DNA from: Macrosoma leucophasiata
Lineage: Eukaryota; Arthropoda; Insecta; Lepidoptera; Hedylidae
Direction of reading: 5' to 3'
Assembly (NCBI GenBank): GCA_036365455.1
Contig: JAWQUS010000023.1
Coordinates: 620,001-684,000 of the forward strand
DNA: 64,000 nucleotides
In this document: in pieces, positions 51,369-61,897 of the stretch
Layout of the letters: each line of letters begins with the position of its first letter
Position numbering within the stretch: position 1 is the first letter of the stretch
Translations under genes and position numbers: made by a program
The notes under the pieces: generated by a model
What the model was told of the DNA's origin: nothing
Seen by the model: the letters and a program-made list of their open reading frames with translations, nothing else
Database searches by the model: none

Positions 51369-51589
51369 GCTTCAGGGTCACCATATGACTTCTAGTTTTA
51401 ATAAGATGCATCTTCCACTTACATTTCAAAGGAAAATAGACTATAAGCGAAATATTATTAAGGTTGTATTCTAAACCTTAAAACAATGACTAAAAGGCTG
51501 TGAAAAAATATTATTATTCCAAATCAGCAGGAAGTTACTATGATCTATATTTCCTTCTTGAACCCTAAGCCAACGCTAGATATATGATT

Positions 51590-51890
51590 CAGATGTATTA
51601 CAACACCAGTTTTTCAGAAACCAGTAATCATACACCAATGCAAATGTGTTTCTTGCTCAAATCATCGGATCGCGCCGCACATGGATGTAGAGCGCACCGA
51701 GTATGGTGAGCATCTTACAAGTGCGGGGCAATTAGTCAATATATACCCAGTTAGGGCGGTGTGCATAGATATCTGTGTGCTTGGAACTCAGTGTAGTTAG
51801 TGCTATTGTAAAAATTAAATATTTTTACAGCTTTCATGTAAATTCATTTCATTTCATTCCACCAACGCGACGGGTGGTAGTGAAAGATTA
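51590..51890 (+). repeat. rep-S copy 1
   Basis: CGCACATGGATGTAGAGCGC, ATGGTGAGCATCT, GCGGGGCAATTAGTCAATAT and ATATTTTTACAGCTTT recur in the copies at 52310 and 53985. All copies lie within 2.6 kb. Class unknown. Confidence 0.75.
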
Positions 51891-51904
51891 CAAAACAAAA
51901 TGTA

Positions 51905-52236
51905 ATATGCGGAACCACTTTTTTATTTGTTGGTTACTTTTTTGTTTGATGGTTCGGGCATATAGAAAGAATGTCGAATGAGCGAATGACTAAACAGATA
52001 TACAATGCGAATGTGGATGGTTGCAGAGGCCCAGGAAGACCAAGGCTGACCTACCATGACCAAATAGGTCGAGTTCTGTCTGATGGTGGGGTCAAAAGTC
52101 TTAGGAATCGGCGTGCATGTATGAAGAGAATGATGAAGGTAGACGAAGCACGAGAGGTTTGTCAGAACCGGGATGTCTGGCGCTCTACACTCTCTGCCTA
52201 CCCCGTTAGGGACCTGGCGTGAAGATACATACTTTT
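51905..52236 (+). pseudogene. LINE-D 3' region, longest copy
   Basis: An 83-residue open stretch (51971-52222) includes GRPRLTYHDQIGRVLSDGG, RRACMKRMMKVDEAREVC and WRSTLSAYPVRDLA, the C-terminal end typical of a non-LTR retrotransposon polyprotein. It ends CGTGAAGATACATAC. The 5' part is missing. Confidence 0.8.
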
Positions 52237-52309
52237 TTATTTTTTAACTAGATTTATAAACTTTTTAACGAGGTATAAAATTTTGTACTATATGTATTGT
52301 CTTTTATCT

Positions 52310-52429
52310 ATACTAATAATAAGTGGTCGGAAATCAAAGGCAAATGTATTTCTCGCTAAATCATTAAAATTTGATCACACCACACATAGATATGTACGGA
52401 GCGTACCGATTATTGTGAGCATCTAACAG
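52310..52429 (+). repeat. rep-S copy 2, left part
   Basis: CATAGATATGTACGGAGCGT and GTGAGCATCTAACAG. Continues after the TIR-T insertion at 53723. Confidence 0.8.
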
Positions 52430-52789
52430 GGGTACTACGTCTGAACGGACCAAAAAGAAAGGACCGTAGTCCATTCGGCCGTAATCAAAAAACGTCTACG
52501 TCCCAACAGCCCGGTCATAAAATAATTTAAAAGTACAGTCGCATACAAACGTAACAGTCGTATGGTTTTTAAATTTTCACTACAAAATATTTACATATTT
52601 AAAGTAGTATTTAATCTAATAGTTGTAATGTAAGTACACAAAATCTTTAACGTCTTCGTTTCTAGTTGACACGACTTCAGCTACCTAACTCAACAATGAC
52701 CCTTTCTTATCAACCAATCACAAGCAGGCAGTTTATTTGTTACGTCAGAGGAGTGGCGAAAAGAAGGTTCATATTAATATGCAATCAGT

Positions 52790-53340
52790 GTTCTTAGGGT
52801 TCCGTAGTAAACAAGGATCCCTTATAATTTTGCCATGTCCGTCTGACTGTCTGTCTGTCTGTCCGTCTGCGGTTTAGCGCACAAACTATAGGCACTAGAG
52901 ACTTGAAATTTGGCACAAGTGTACACCTTAATCATGCCGACAAAGTGGTGAATAAAATAAATGTTGGTAATAAAAACATGAAAAATAAAATTATTTAGGG
53001 AACCTACATGTAACGCGCGGATATTTTTTTAATTTTTCGTTTTCTATATAGTGTGGGATATCGTTGGATAGGTCTTTCAAAAATGTTAGGTTACATCGCT
53101 TTTTGATTTAGTTAGTTTTAACTGTTTGTGTCTTATTAAGTTTTAAAGTGCCAATTTTTGTTTGAGTCAAGTGCCCCCCCCCCACCCTCTACAAACTAAA
53201 CGGTTGTTGTTAGAAATTCAAACGTTGCGGAAATAGTATCTACATTATAACGAAATTAAAAGGAAAATTATTACACCTAAGTTGGCTTTACAAGTTTGCG
53301 AATAATAGTCCACCAAATATATACCTACTCGAAATTTTTG
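52790..53340 (-). repeat. rep-N copy inside TIR-T
   Basis: AGGGTTCCGTAGTAAACAAG, CTGTCTGTCTGTCTGTCCG, GCCGACAAAGTGGTGAAT, GGGATATCGTTGGATAGG, and ACGGTTGTTGTTAGAAATTC with a C run. Reverse of 59358-60022. Confidence 0.85.
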
Positions 53341-53466
53341 AACAATATATTTATATATTTTTTCATTACATTTATCAAATCTTGGGCCACGCGCACTTCA
53401 CGCACGCACTAATGGTTTTTTTTTTCAATATGTTTAAGTGGCTGATTGTTTTTATATATGTATATA

Positions 53467-53518
53467 TATATGTATCTTCACGCCAGGTCCCTAACGGGGT
53501 AGGCAGAGAGTGTAGAGC
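53467..53518 (-). mobile_element. LINE-D, very short insertion inside TIR-T
   Basis: TATGTATCTTCACGCCAGGT to GGCAGAGAGTGTAGAGCAC. TGTTTTTATA occurs on both sides, a likely 10-bp target duplication. Confidence 0.75.
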
Positions 53519-53722
53519 ACTGTTTTTATAAAGAAAATAATACCAATTTAAGAAAAAAATTAAGACTGAGTATTTCAATTTATAACTTTTACACTCGAAT
53601 GTACTCCATGTATAAATTTGCTAGCAATATTTTATGACCGGTCCGTTGAGACGTAGACGATTTTTGATTACGGCCGAATGGACTACGGCCCATTCTTTTT
53701 GGTCCGTTCAGACGTAGTACCC

Positions 53723-53880
53723 CTAACAGATGCGGGGCAATTAGTCAATACAAACTGTTAATCTATATAGGTAATTGGTACTCAGTAGTTGATAAAAAAA
53801 ATATTTTTACGGCTTTTAAGTAACTTGATGTAAAGAATACCACCGACGAGAGAAAGTGATAACGATACAACAGTTTACAA
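53723..53880 (+). repeat. rep-S copy 2, right part
   Basis: GATGCGGGGCAATTAGTCAAT and ATATTTTTACGGCTTTTAAG. Confidence 0.8.
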
Positions 53881-53984
53881 AATGCTTTTTTATTTCCAAA
53901 CTATAAAGAAAACAGTATAAGGAATACAGTTTTGAATTTAAAATGTTGTTTTTAAACTACACTCATACCTAAGTACCCACACCG

Positions 53985-54135
53985 AACAAAATGGTAATGC
54001 ATTTCTTGATGAAATGGTTAGATCCCAGCGCACAAGGATGTAGAGCGCACCGATTATGGTGAGCATCTAACAAGTTCGGGACAATTAGTCAATATACGTA
54101 TCCAAGTAAGCAGTTGGGGCTGTGCGCTTTCGTGT
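53985..54135 (+). repeat. rep-S copy 3
   Basis: GATGTAGAGCGCACCGATTA, GTGAGCATCTAACAAGTTCG and ACAATTAGTCAATATACG: an uninterrupted version of the TIR-T insertion site. Confidence 0.78.
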
Positions 54136-54142
54136 TAACTTA

Positions 54143-54561
54143 GGGCTCATACACACGAGCGACACTTCGTCGATGGCAGATCCTACAGCAGCCGTCGCGT
54201 AAATATATTGCGATCGTGTTTGCACCTTTAGTATACGAACCAACGCGTCTCAACTGACGACCTGGTTAGTCCAGCGGTGTGAGATGACCGTTTGATTCGA
54301 AGGGTCGCGGGTTCGATCCCCGCACCGGGACAAATGTTTGTATGGCCTACAGGTATTTGTTTCGGGTCTGGGTGTTTGTGTATGTGTTGTACGTGTACAA
54401 CGGCACCCACGACACAGATTTATGCCTACTGGGGGGCTGTGAGTGTAAGCGTATATTGTTATCATTATATTATTAAACGTTGCCAGCCGTCGACGCATGG
54501 TAGTGGCGACGACTGCCGTGGCATCTGCCGTCGACAATTTGCCTCTCATCTCAATGAGCCT
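54143..54561. mobile_element. Harbinger-like MITE containing SINE-A
   Basis: Inverted ends of about 58 bp (54143-54200 and 54497-54561) begin GGGCTCATACACACGAG and end CAATGAGCCT, with GTCGATGGCAGATCC matching GGCATCTGCCGTCGAC. TTA lies on both sides (54140-54142, 54562-54564), fitting the PIF/Harbinger 3-bp target. SINE-A is inserted inside. Confidence 0.7.
54256..54456 (+). mobile_element. SINE-A copy inside the Harbinger-like MITE
   Basis: Complete: GACGACCTGGTTAGTCCAGC, GGTTCGATCCCCGCACCGGG and GTGAGTGTAAGCGTAT. Confidence 0.92.
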
Positions 54562-54564
54562 TTA

Positions 54565-55179
54565 GCGTGGTTGCTACTTAAATAAATATTAAGCATTTAA
54601 ATACTTTGATACCAATTTGGTGCAAAGTGCTCACTTCTTAGCGTGGTTATAAAGATAAGATAGGTATATTTTAATATTCTGCGTATTTGCATAAATTTAA
54701 AATGAGATATGTTTTACTGCTTTATATTACCTATAAGCAATTTTCAACTAATTATAATTTTTGGGGTTCCATGCCAAAATGGGACCTTATTGATAAAATT
54801 AATGTGATTTGTGCAACGCTGGCGGAGTAGGACGGTGCATGTCTAGAAGAAAAACAAAAAAGCCGTCATTGCAACCGTCGGTGGTAATATCGAATACTTG
54901 AATGGAGCCTTCAATCAGTAGTGGTAGGCAGATGGTAGGCTAATTGGCGGTACTCTGTATCGTGGTCAACTACCGCTCTATTGAATGAACGATCGCATGT
55001 CATGATCATGAAGGAAAATGTTCGTGTAGTTTTTTTATTAATAAATTGATTTCAAAATCTGAAGGGAAAAAATTCAAGAGTCGGATGTGGACTTAACGAA
55101 ACGTCGGAATAAAGAAAAAAAACCGTTTTTATCGAATATCTGTATCGCGTCACGACCCGGTTCGTAAAAATCAGTGAAA
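54565..55179. other. Interval with no recognised gene
   Basis: GGGGTTCCATGCCAAAATGG near 54763 recalls rep-N; a CGACCCGGTT word near 55153 recalls SINE-A. Nothing larger is supported. Confidence 0.4.
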
Positions 55180-55285
55180 TTCGGTAGCTCAATATTGAGA
55201 GAGCGACTGGACTAATGATTACAGTGGTTGCACGTTCGAGTCCCGCCCGAAGTCAATTTTTTCTTTCCATTTCGTCTTTAAAACT
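55180..55285 (+). mobile_element. SINE-K copy
   Basis: ATTCGGTAGCTCAATATTGAG head, CACGTTCGAGTCCCGCCCG B-box arm, and the GAAGTCAATTTTTTCTTTCC end. Confidence 0.75.
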
Positions 55286-55400
55286 CGCATTTTTTACTAC
55301 CGAAATTCCAATGAAATAAAACACGTATTTTAAAGTAGACCAAAAAATTTGACAAAACCAGAAAATGTATTATAATCATTTCCTAATACGAGTAATGTAA

Positions 55401-55670
55401 TGTATGGCCCCGTGGTCACTAAGTATCACAGAGACCTAACAACTTAGTCTCAGGGGTGGCAACGCAAACAAGCTTGCAGTTCACATTGATTTTTAATGAT
55501 GACTGCAGCCTATAAAGCTATAGACACTCGCACGAAGGATCGGAGGTCAAAATGCAGATGCAAATTGTATTTTGACCTCTGTCCTTTTTGTGTAGGTGTC
55601 TAAAGGCTGCAATGAGTAACATTCGTGTGAGCTGCTATGCTTGTCGGCTTCGTCTCAATAAAAAAAAACT
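55401..55670 (+). repeat. rep-B copy (B2 class) with inverted middle
   Basis: 55401-55463 is plus, 55464-55562 minus (AACAAGCTTGCAGTTCACAT to GGTCAAAATGCAGATGCA), and 55565-55670 plus again, ending in an A run. Confidence 0.85.
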
Positions 55671-56575
55671 ATATTTTATGTCTATAGATAATTCATGCTT
55701 ACCTTATTTTTAGAGTAGATATGCATATAAATAGTTCGTACGTAAGCGCAATTAGGATTTATAATCATCTTACAAACAGCATTAAAAACAACGTATCTTA
55801 CATAATTTTTTAAAACTATTAAAAACTTTTCTGATTGAAAAATCTCACTACAGTTTGAACGATTTTTTTAGCTATAAGTTATAAATTAAAAAAAACTCTA
55901 ACACATTAAAATCGTGTCTGTCTCACGTTCTGGCCTCTTAAAAATACTTACTTACTTTAAAATCATCTAATTGTTAATTCTATTATTTAAAATAATTTTC
56001 TTTAAAATCTATAACTATAATAATGCGTTACATAAATTGCTACGCCCAACGGGTATCATGTTGCTACAGTCAATATTTATATCATCTGTAAATTTCACAT
56101 GAACGCAATAAAGATCTTTGAACTTTTTTTTTTAAATGTATGAAAGGAATACAACCTAACATTAAAATATTGTTTTTAATGCAGTTACCGATGTGTCGTA
56201 TGATAAGATCATCTAACATAAAAACAGCATGCTCTAAAAAAAGTCTAGACTGCGCGAATCCGCATTTTTGTAAACTAGTTTCGACAATAGGGTCTACAGG
56301 TAACGGTGTTGTCATGTGTCCGTGATGAATGCCAGTTCGGGTTTTAGAAACGGTTTTAAATAATCTGAATGTTTTTGCGAAATATTTACATTTGTTGAAA
56401 TCAAGCGAAACACGTTTGTATACGAAGGTCTATTAAAAAGCACGTACACCATCATAATTGGACTCAAATTAAGATATCGCACCATCAGCTCTGTAGCGTC
56501 GACGCGATTGCGACTCGGTTTTGTCGTGAATGCTCAAATTTGTTATCGGTCAAGTGGCCCGCCGCACCATTCGGT
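55671..56575. other. AT-rich interval, nothing recognised
   Basis: Open frames on both strands near 56080-56325 show no protein features. Confidence 0.4.
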
Positions 56576-56671
56576 GTTAAATATTTTTTTTTATTAATTC
56601 ATAGGCGACTATATAAAATCCAAAGTGGACCAAATGCGACGAAACGTACCGTAACGTACACAACGACGGGT

Positions 56672-56705
56672 TGCTATTTTGACGGGTTGCTATTTTGACG
56701 GTTTC
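56672..56705. repeat. Short tandem duplication (17 bp)
   Basis: GACGGGTTGCTATTTT occurs twice in direct succession. Confidence 0.9.
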
Positions 56706-56927
56706 GGGAAATTGACCGATCGGGATATTTGACCATACGCGACAGAACGGTACTGAAAGAAAATTAAGGTTAACTTTAACATAACCAGCGAAGCTCGGCC
56801 AGTTACGGTAAAAGTTAAATTTATGACGACATTTAACAATTTTCAAATGGTGCAACTCATTTTTATACTTATCGAAGTACTTTAAGAAATTGGTTAAACT
56901 TAAAGAAATAAGCAACCCTAAAACTTG

Positions 56928-57040
56928 GGACTTCTGTAGCTTAGTGATAAAGCGGCTGGACTGGTTATCCTGAGGTCGCAGGTTCGATGCCTGCCCAAAG
57001 TCAAATTTTTCTTTCCGTATTTTCTTAATTTCCAAACCCT
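56928..57040 (+). mobile_element. SINE-K copy, single arm
   Basis: CTGTAGCTTAGTGATAAAGC head (TAGCTTAGTGA A box), GGTCGCAGGTTCGATGCCTG B box, then AAAGTCAAATTTTTCTTTCC. Confidence 0.82.
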
Positions 57041-57366
57041 AAAAAAAATAAAAGAAAGTCATAAAACTCTTCGTTGAAGGAAGCGATAAGTGCTAATAAT
57101 TCCACTGGAATTAAGCTACAAACAACTTGGACTTAACTTTGAGAGTAGTTCCCCAGTAGATACGAATCTCGGATTACGTGTTACAAACGAAATCCATTGT
57201 TGGAAGTTGTAAAACAGTGAAGCGGTACAACCAAAATGTTTTGTAGCGAGATACACATCTTGTATCTGTCCCAGTTCGCTCTAACGTTAGCTACTATAAA
57301 ATTATTTAAAAGTAAATAAACCGGCTGAGAGTGAGTCGGACTTGTGTGCACAGTGTTCCATACTAA
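57041..57366. other. Interval ending in rep-N-like words
   Basis: AAACCGGCTGAGAGTGAGTC near 57320 resembles the rep-N 5' end. Nothing else recognised. Confidence 0.4.
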
Positions 57367-57690
57367 TAATAATGGCAGGTCCCACTGCTGGGCACAAGTC
57401 TCTCACCTTCTTGGGAGGAGGCCTGTAGCTTACTCCACCACGCTAATCCAATTGGAGATAAGGGTTAGTGGCCAACCCGTTGTCGGATGTTTTTAAACCG
57501 CCCATAGGGCCTCCGACACGGTTTAACCACTGCTATCTATCAATAGCAACCGGGACCGACGGCTTAGCGTGCCCTCCGAAGCACGCATTTTAATTTGCCA
57601 CTAGCGGTCACCCATTACACACCCGACCGCGTCCGTATCGCTTAACCGAGTAGATCGCTTACGATCTACACCAGCCGCGGGGCCATGCGC
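57367..57690 (-). repeat. rep-H copy, near full length
   Basis: CCCACTGCTGGGCACAAGTC, GGCCAACCCGTTGTCGGATG, GGGACCGACGGCTTAGCG and GATCTACACCAGCCGCGGGG. Confidence 0.9.
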
Positions 57691-57837
57691 GCTTCCGTAC
57701 AATTGAGAAATGTCTAAATGTCGTAAGTTGCCATTAATATCTTAAACTATAATCTAAAGTAAAATCTATTTTCTTCGTTCATCTTCTAAAAACCCAGGAA
57801 CTACTACGAATTTAATCCAATGTAATAATCTCAAAAT

Positions 57838-57904
57838 TATTCCCCGACCAGGATAACAAACCTAGGATCTCGGTTCTTGTACTATCATTACCACTGAGAC
57901 ACTG
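57838..57904 (-). mobile_element. SINE-J head fragment
   Basis: CCCCGACCAGGATAACAAACC and ACTATCATTACCACTGAGAC fit the reverse of the SINE-J tRNA half. Confidence 0.6.
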
Positions 57905-57914
57905 CTTTAGATTT

Positions 57915-58207
57915 TACTGGTGGTAGAGTTCCAGTGTAGGAGCTCAAGGGCGTAGGCACCACCGCATTGCCTGATCTATCTTCCGCCAAATGGTAGTGTG
58001 TTCAGCAGTATCGTGTTCCGGTTAGATGGTTAATTGGTTATGTATGGCTCCGTAATAACTATCTAAGAGTCATAACTAAGGTCTCAGGGGTGGCAACGCA
58101 TCTGCATTTTGACCTCAGATCTTCGTGTGGGTGTCTATAGGCTGCAGACATCACTTAAAATCAATGCTAACTGCAAGCTTGTATGCAACCTTCATTACAT
58201 AAAAAAA
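57915..58207 (+). repeat. rep-B copy (B2 class), full length reference copy
   Basis: ACTGGTGGTAGAGTTCCAG start, GTGTAGGAGCTC, GGTTATGTATGGCTCCGTAA, and CATTACATAAAAAAAG end. It carries all B2 diagnostic bases. Confidence 0.9.
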
Positions 58208-58477
58208 GACATTAAAAAAATATTTAAATCTAAAACATAGTCTGTATATTCCTCCTCATAAATTATATGTCCAGTATTCTAGTGAAACAAACATTCAAAA
58301 CTCATAAACATATAATTAAATACAAAAACGCCGACAGCCTCAAGCTAAATGTACGACTATTGAACTATAATAGGTGTTATCAATCCAATCTTTGTGGAGC
58401 TATTTTTAAACCGTTAGACAGTAAAGCTGGGGACACAGTGAGATTATTTTTATGGACGGTTAGAGAATTCTCTGCTT

Positions 58478-58565
58478 AACCAAAATCAATCAAAAACAGC
58501 TTTTATTACTAAGGCATAGGGTGCCCGTGTGTCAAGCGGCCAGTTTTCTGATAATATCTCCTAAA
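58478..58565 (+). repeat. rep-Y copy
   Basis: AGCTTTTATTACTAAGGCATAG and GGCCAGTTTTCTGATAATAT match 32437-32525. Confidence 0.55.
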
Positions 58566-58577
58566 AACCTCCTTTGA

Positions 58578-58930
58578 CTGCCTCGATGGCTCAGTTGTCG
58601 CAATCGCGATGGCGCTTGAGGTCCTGGGTTCGATCCCCTGGTCGGAAAAATCTGTTATTAGGTTTTTTCTATAAGGAAATGCCCAGTAGAAGCCCGGTTT
58701 ACAATAGTAGCCCGGAGTCTGGTTGTGCCTCGGAGAGCACGTAAAGCCGTCGGTCCTACGCCCGATCTCCAGTCGTGTCGGATTGCCGACCCATCGGGCT
58801 ATGAAAGTGAAGGAATAGAGAGTGACCCTGTGTTTGCGTATACACTTGTGCACTATAATATCTCACGCGCAGTTGGCTAGTCTTCGTTGAAAATGGCCGC
58901 CGTGACCGAAATTCGGTCTAGAGGACGTTA
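58578..58930 (+). mobile_element. SINE-I, tRNA-derived
   Basis: Head with TGGCTCAGTTG A box and GGTTCGATCCCC B box. The body includes CGGAGAGCACGTAAAGCCGT, a module shared with rep-H, and ends CCGAAATTCGGTCTAGAGG before a T run. The only copy in the window. A minus-strand open frame across it is a by-product. Confidence 0.8.
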
Positions 58931-58958
58931 ATTTTTTTTTTATATAATAGAATCAGAA

Positions 58959-59055
58959 TCCGACCGGAACACGATAGTGCTGAACACTACCATTTAGCGG
59001 CAAGTATATTAGGTAATGCGGTGGTGACTACGCAATGTACGACCTTGTAATTTAC
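58959..59055 (-). repeat. rep-B fragment (B1 class)
   Basis: ACCGGAACACGATAGTGCTG and AGCGGCAAGTATATTAGG. Middle of the element only. Confidence 0.85.
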
Positions 59056-59264
59056 TATATACATTTTCCATGTTTCCGATTTTTATGTAGATGTTAACAA
59101 ATCCTTTTTTTGTTTCAGGTAAGTGTCTCCTAAAATCGAAATACGCATAATTGGTCATTGTCTCCACATGATAACAAAAAGGTAAGTAATGCTATGATAA
59201 GTAAAATAAAACACGTAAGAAAAACTTAAATAATAGCATAAACATATTGGTAAAAGTGGTAAAC

Positions 59265-59370
59265 ATTTTTTTTTATTGAAGGTAACCTTAAGGTTATGCT
59301 TGCTTACCACCAATATGTTTATGCATCTCACATTGAGTGATGACTGCAGCTTATATACAAAACCGGTCAA
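59265..59370 (-). repeat. rep-B 3' end fragment, rearranged
   Basis: A T run, then GTTATGCTTGCTTACCACC-like sequence, and CACATTGAGTGATGACTGCA. An AATATGTTTATGC word is repeated in inverse at 59233. Confidence 0.6.
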
Positions 59371-60022
59371 GTGCTTGACGGGCCACGCGCAGTGTAGGGT
59401 TCCGTAGTTACAGAGTAAGAGATGTAATGAAAAAAAAGATAAATATTTTCTATGGAGTTGTTCGAAATTTTCTAGTAAAATACATTTGGTCGACTATTAC
59501 TCGCAAACTTGCAGGGCCAACTTAGGTGTGATAGTTTTCCTTTTAATTTCGTTAAATGTAGCTACTATCGCCGTAAGGTTTCAATTTCTAACAACAACCG
59601 TTTAGTCTGTAGGGGGGGGGGGACACTTGAGTCTAACGAAAATTTGCACTTTAAAGCTTAATAAGTCACGAACAATTTACTTAATCGAAAAATGATGTTC
59701 GCACACTCATAATATTTAAGAAAAGACCTATCCAACGATACCCCACACTATATGAAAATCGAAAATAAAAAAAATATCTAAATATAATATAATTTAATAT
59801 CTAATAAATACTAGTAGGGAGGTTACCCTAAAAGATTTCTTATTCACATTTTTATTCTACCACTTTGTCGGCGTAATTAAGGTGTATACTTGTACCAAAT
59901 TTCAAGTCTCTAGTACTTATAGTTTTTGCGCTAAACCGCGGACGGACAGACAAACAGACAGACAGACAGACGGACATGGCGAAACTATAAGGGTTCCTTG
60001 TTTACTACGGAACGAACCCTAA
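59358..60022 (+). repeat. rep-N copy, longest
   Basis: AAAACCGGTCAAGTGCTTG start, AGGGTTCCGTAGTTACAG, a G run near 59615, CTATCCAACGATACCCCAC, ACCACTTTGTCGGCGTAATT, a CAGACAGACAGACAGACGG tract and CCTTGTTTACTACGGAACG. Rep-N is about 650 bp here. No coding capacity; class undecided. Confidence 0.82.
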
Positions 60023-60110
60023 AAACCAGACATCAAAACCCAGATGCGTTGCTACCCCAGATACCCCAAGTTGTTGCTGAACACTACCATTTGGCGGCAG
60101 ATAGAGTACA
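60023..60110 (-). repeat. rep-B fragment (B2 class) with deletion
   Basis: CAGACATCAAAACCCAGATG, then CTGAACACTACCATTTGGCG and GCAGATAGAGTAC. Confidence 0.75.
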
Positions 60111-60379
60111 AGTCTCGGCCTTTCTTTTCATCCAAAGGTCTAAGGAAGTCGTTGCTTTCAACCATCGTAAACTAAACCCATAACACCACGTTCCGCAGTC
60201 TGGAGATACCGGAACATAACAATGCGAACAAAATATTGTTATGACGAAATGGAACAAAAACGTGCGGCACAAATACGTTGGGTTGATTGATGGGGGTATA
60301 CCTGTTTTCATTGTCGCACGTTAACACGATACAGTGTATTGGTAAACAAGAGATGGCTTATAGTTGTAATGCCAAGTAA

Positions 60380-60835
60380 TTTTTTTTTTGATGTGACGAA
60401 GGTTGCTAACAACCATACAGTTCACATGGATGTTAAGTGATGACATTTCTTTAAAAGATATGTCCATAGGTGCAATAATTCACTTATCGTGTTGTTATCG
60501 TTCACATTTATGCTAAGCGACTGCAGCCAATAGACGCCCACGCAAAGACAAGAGGTCAAAATGCACACGCGTTGTCACCCCTGAAACCTTAATTATTATG
60601 GCTCTGTATGTATGTATGTATCTTCACGCCAGGTCCCAAACGGGGTAGGCAGAGAGTGTAGAGCGCCAGACATTCCGGTTCTGACAAACCTCTCGTGCCT
60701 CGTCTACCTATTATGGCTCTGTGATAGGTTATAACGGGGCCATACATTACCGGAACACGATAGTGTTGAGCACTACCTTTTAGCGGCAGATAAATAGGTA
60801 AAGAACTCTAAAAAAGAACTTTACCACCAGTAGAA
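60380..60835 (-). repeat. rep-B copy (B2 class) split by LINE-D
   Basis: Tail side at 60380 (TTTTTTTTTGATGTGACG), a rearranged region near 60445-60510, and head at 60835 (TTTACCACCAGTAG). The LINE-D insertion lies at 60608-60708. Confidence 0.82.
60608..60708 (-). mobile_element. LINE-D, 101-bp insertion with 14-bp target duplication
   Basis: (ATGT)n tail, TCTTCACGCCAGGTCCC, ending CTCGTGCCTCGTCTACC. TATTATGGCTCTGT flanks it at 60594-60607 and 60709-60722. It postdates the rep-B copy it interrupts. Confidence 0.95.
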
Positions 60836-60897
60836 TGCATGCTTGTTTGCCACGTTAATAAATGCAAATAAATTGAAATTGACCTTCATTACTTTAA

Positions 60898-61019
60898 AAA
60901 ATGTCTCAAGAATATTTTTTCTTTCGTGGTACTCTCCATGCAATAAGTGACTGACTATACTCACAAAATGTCTTAAGAATATTTTTTTCTTTCGTGGTAC
61001 TATCCATGCAATACGTGAT
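60898..61019. repeat. Two-copy 68-bp tandem duplication
   Basis: GTCTCAAGAATATTTTTTC, CGTGGTACTCTCCATGCAAT repeats at 60969 with few changes. Confidence 0.92.
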
Positions 61020-61418
61020 CACATGTATATATATATATACAACACAGTTTTGTGTTTTCCGATCGCGATTTAAAGACGAGCTGTTTGTTTTAAAAGAAAT
61101 ATTCGTGCAATGGAAACACGCCGCGAGACTCGGCAAATATGAAATAGAAATTACATTGATCTGATTACAACATAAATAATTTTCTCCAATGTAATTCCTT
61201 TGTAATTGGAATGATGTAGTATAAAAACTGATTGTTGGATAATTAATTTTTATAATTATACGAATATAGCTTTTGCCTGTGACATTGTGCGCGTGGTCTT
61301 CAATTTAGAAAAGAAAAGAGTCCACCGCTCCTGTCATATTTTCTATGACGATAAACAATAACCGATTAAAGCATTGAAAACCAAGTTCCATCCAAATCCA
61401 TTTTCGCAACATGCGACT
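61020..61418. other. AT-rich interval with (TA)n
   Basis: TATATATATATATATA at about 61025-61040. No gene recognised. Confidence 0.45.
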
Positions 61419-61620
61419 GAATTTAGAAAAAATGGAAAGAAAAATTTTACTTCGGACAGAAACTGAACCCGTGAGGTCAGGTCAACCCACAATAAATAAC
61501 CCCACAAAAAAGGCAATCTTCGGTAGCTTAGTGGCAAAGCGGCTGGACTGGTTATCCTGAGGTCACAGGTTCGATTCCTGTCCGAAGTAGAATTTTTCTT
61601 TCCAATTTTTCTTCACAATT
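61419..61620. mobile_element. SINE-K pair in inverted orientation
   Basis: Right copy: CTTCGGTAGCTTAGTGGC, CACAGGTTCGATTCCTGTCC, GAAGTAGAATTTTTCTTTCC. Left arm 61419-61489 is a diverged reverse complement (GGAAAGAAAAATTTTACTTC). The right tRNA-like part can form D and T arms and a 6-bp acceptor pairing. Confidence 0.8.
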
Positions 61621-61897
61621 CATCACATGGAAACAAAATACAGGAGGCGCCTTATTTTCAAGTCGGTTAATGAATAGTTCTGGGGTAATGCATTACCATT
61701 ATTACGAACATAATATCTTACGTTTATGTGACTCTTGAGATTATTCTCTAAGGAATATCGATTTACCAATTGAAAGTTCAATTACTTTCCGATCTGTGCA
61801 TCGATCACCGTACCTCAGGCCAAGCTCATTGTTACCATCAATCCACCGAGACGTCAATTAATTTAATGAACTGATAGATGTCTGACATAGATGCATT
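61621..61897. other. Interval with a rep-G-like end word
   Basis: TTTTCAAGTCGGTTAATGA at about 61650-61668 resembles the rep-G terminus. Nothing else recognised. Confidence 0.4.

Larger units (their letters stand above)
52430..53722. mobile_element. TIR-T DNA transposon, 1.29 kb, non-autonomous
   Basis: Terminal inverted repeats of about 95 bp (52430-52525, 53628-53722) start GGGTACTACGTCTGAACGG and differ at few sites. CTAACAG flanks both sides (52423-52429, 53723-53729), a 7-bp duplication that could be 5-7 bp owing to ambiguous C/G. It interrupts rep-S at a point continuous in copies 1 and 3. No transposase frame; the interior carries rep-N and LINE-D. The superfamily is not decided. Confidence 0.85.

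Noticed and set aside
51971..52222. Independent small host gene
   Set aside because: The same peptide-encoding sequence recurs at 1, 13871, 37268, 50282 and 60608 with target duplications, so it is LINE-D.
58509..58853. 114-residue minus-strand frame
   Set aside because: It is antisense to the tRNA-derived SINE-I and matches no protein style.
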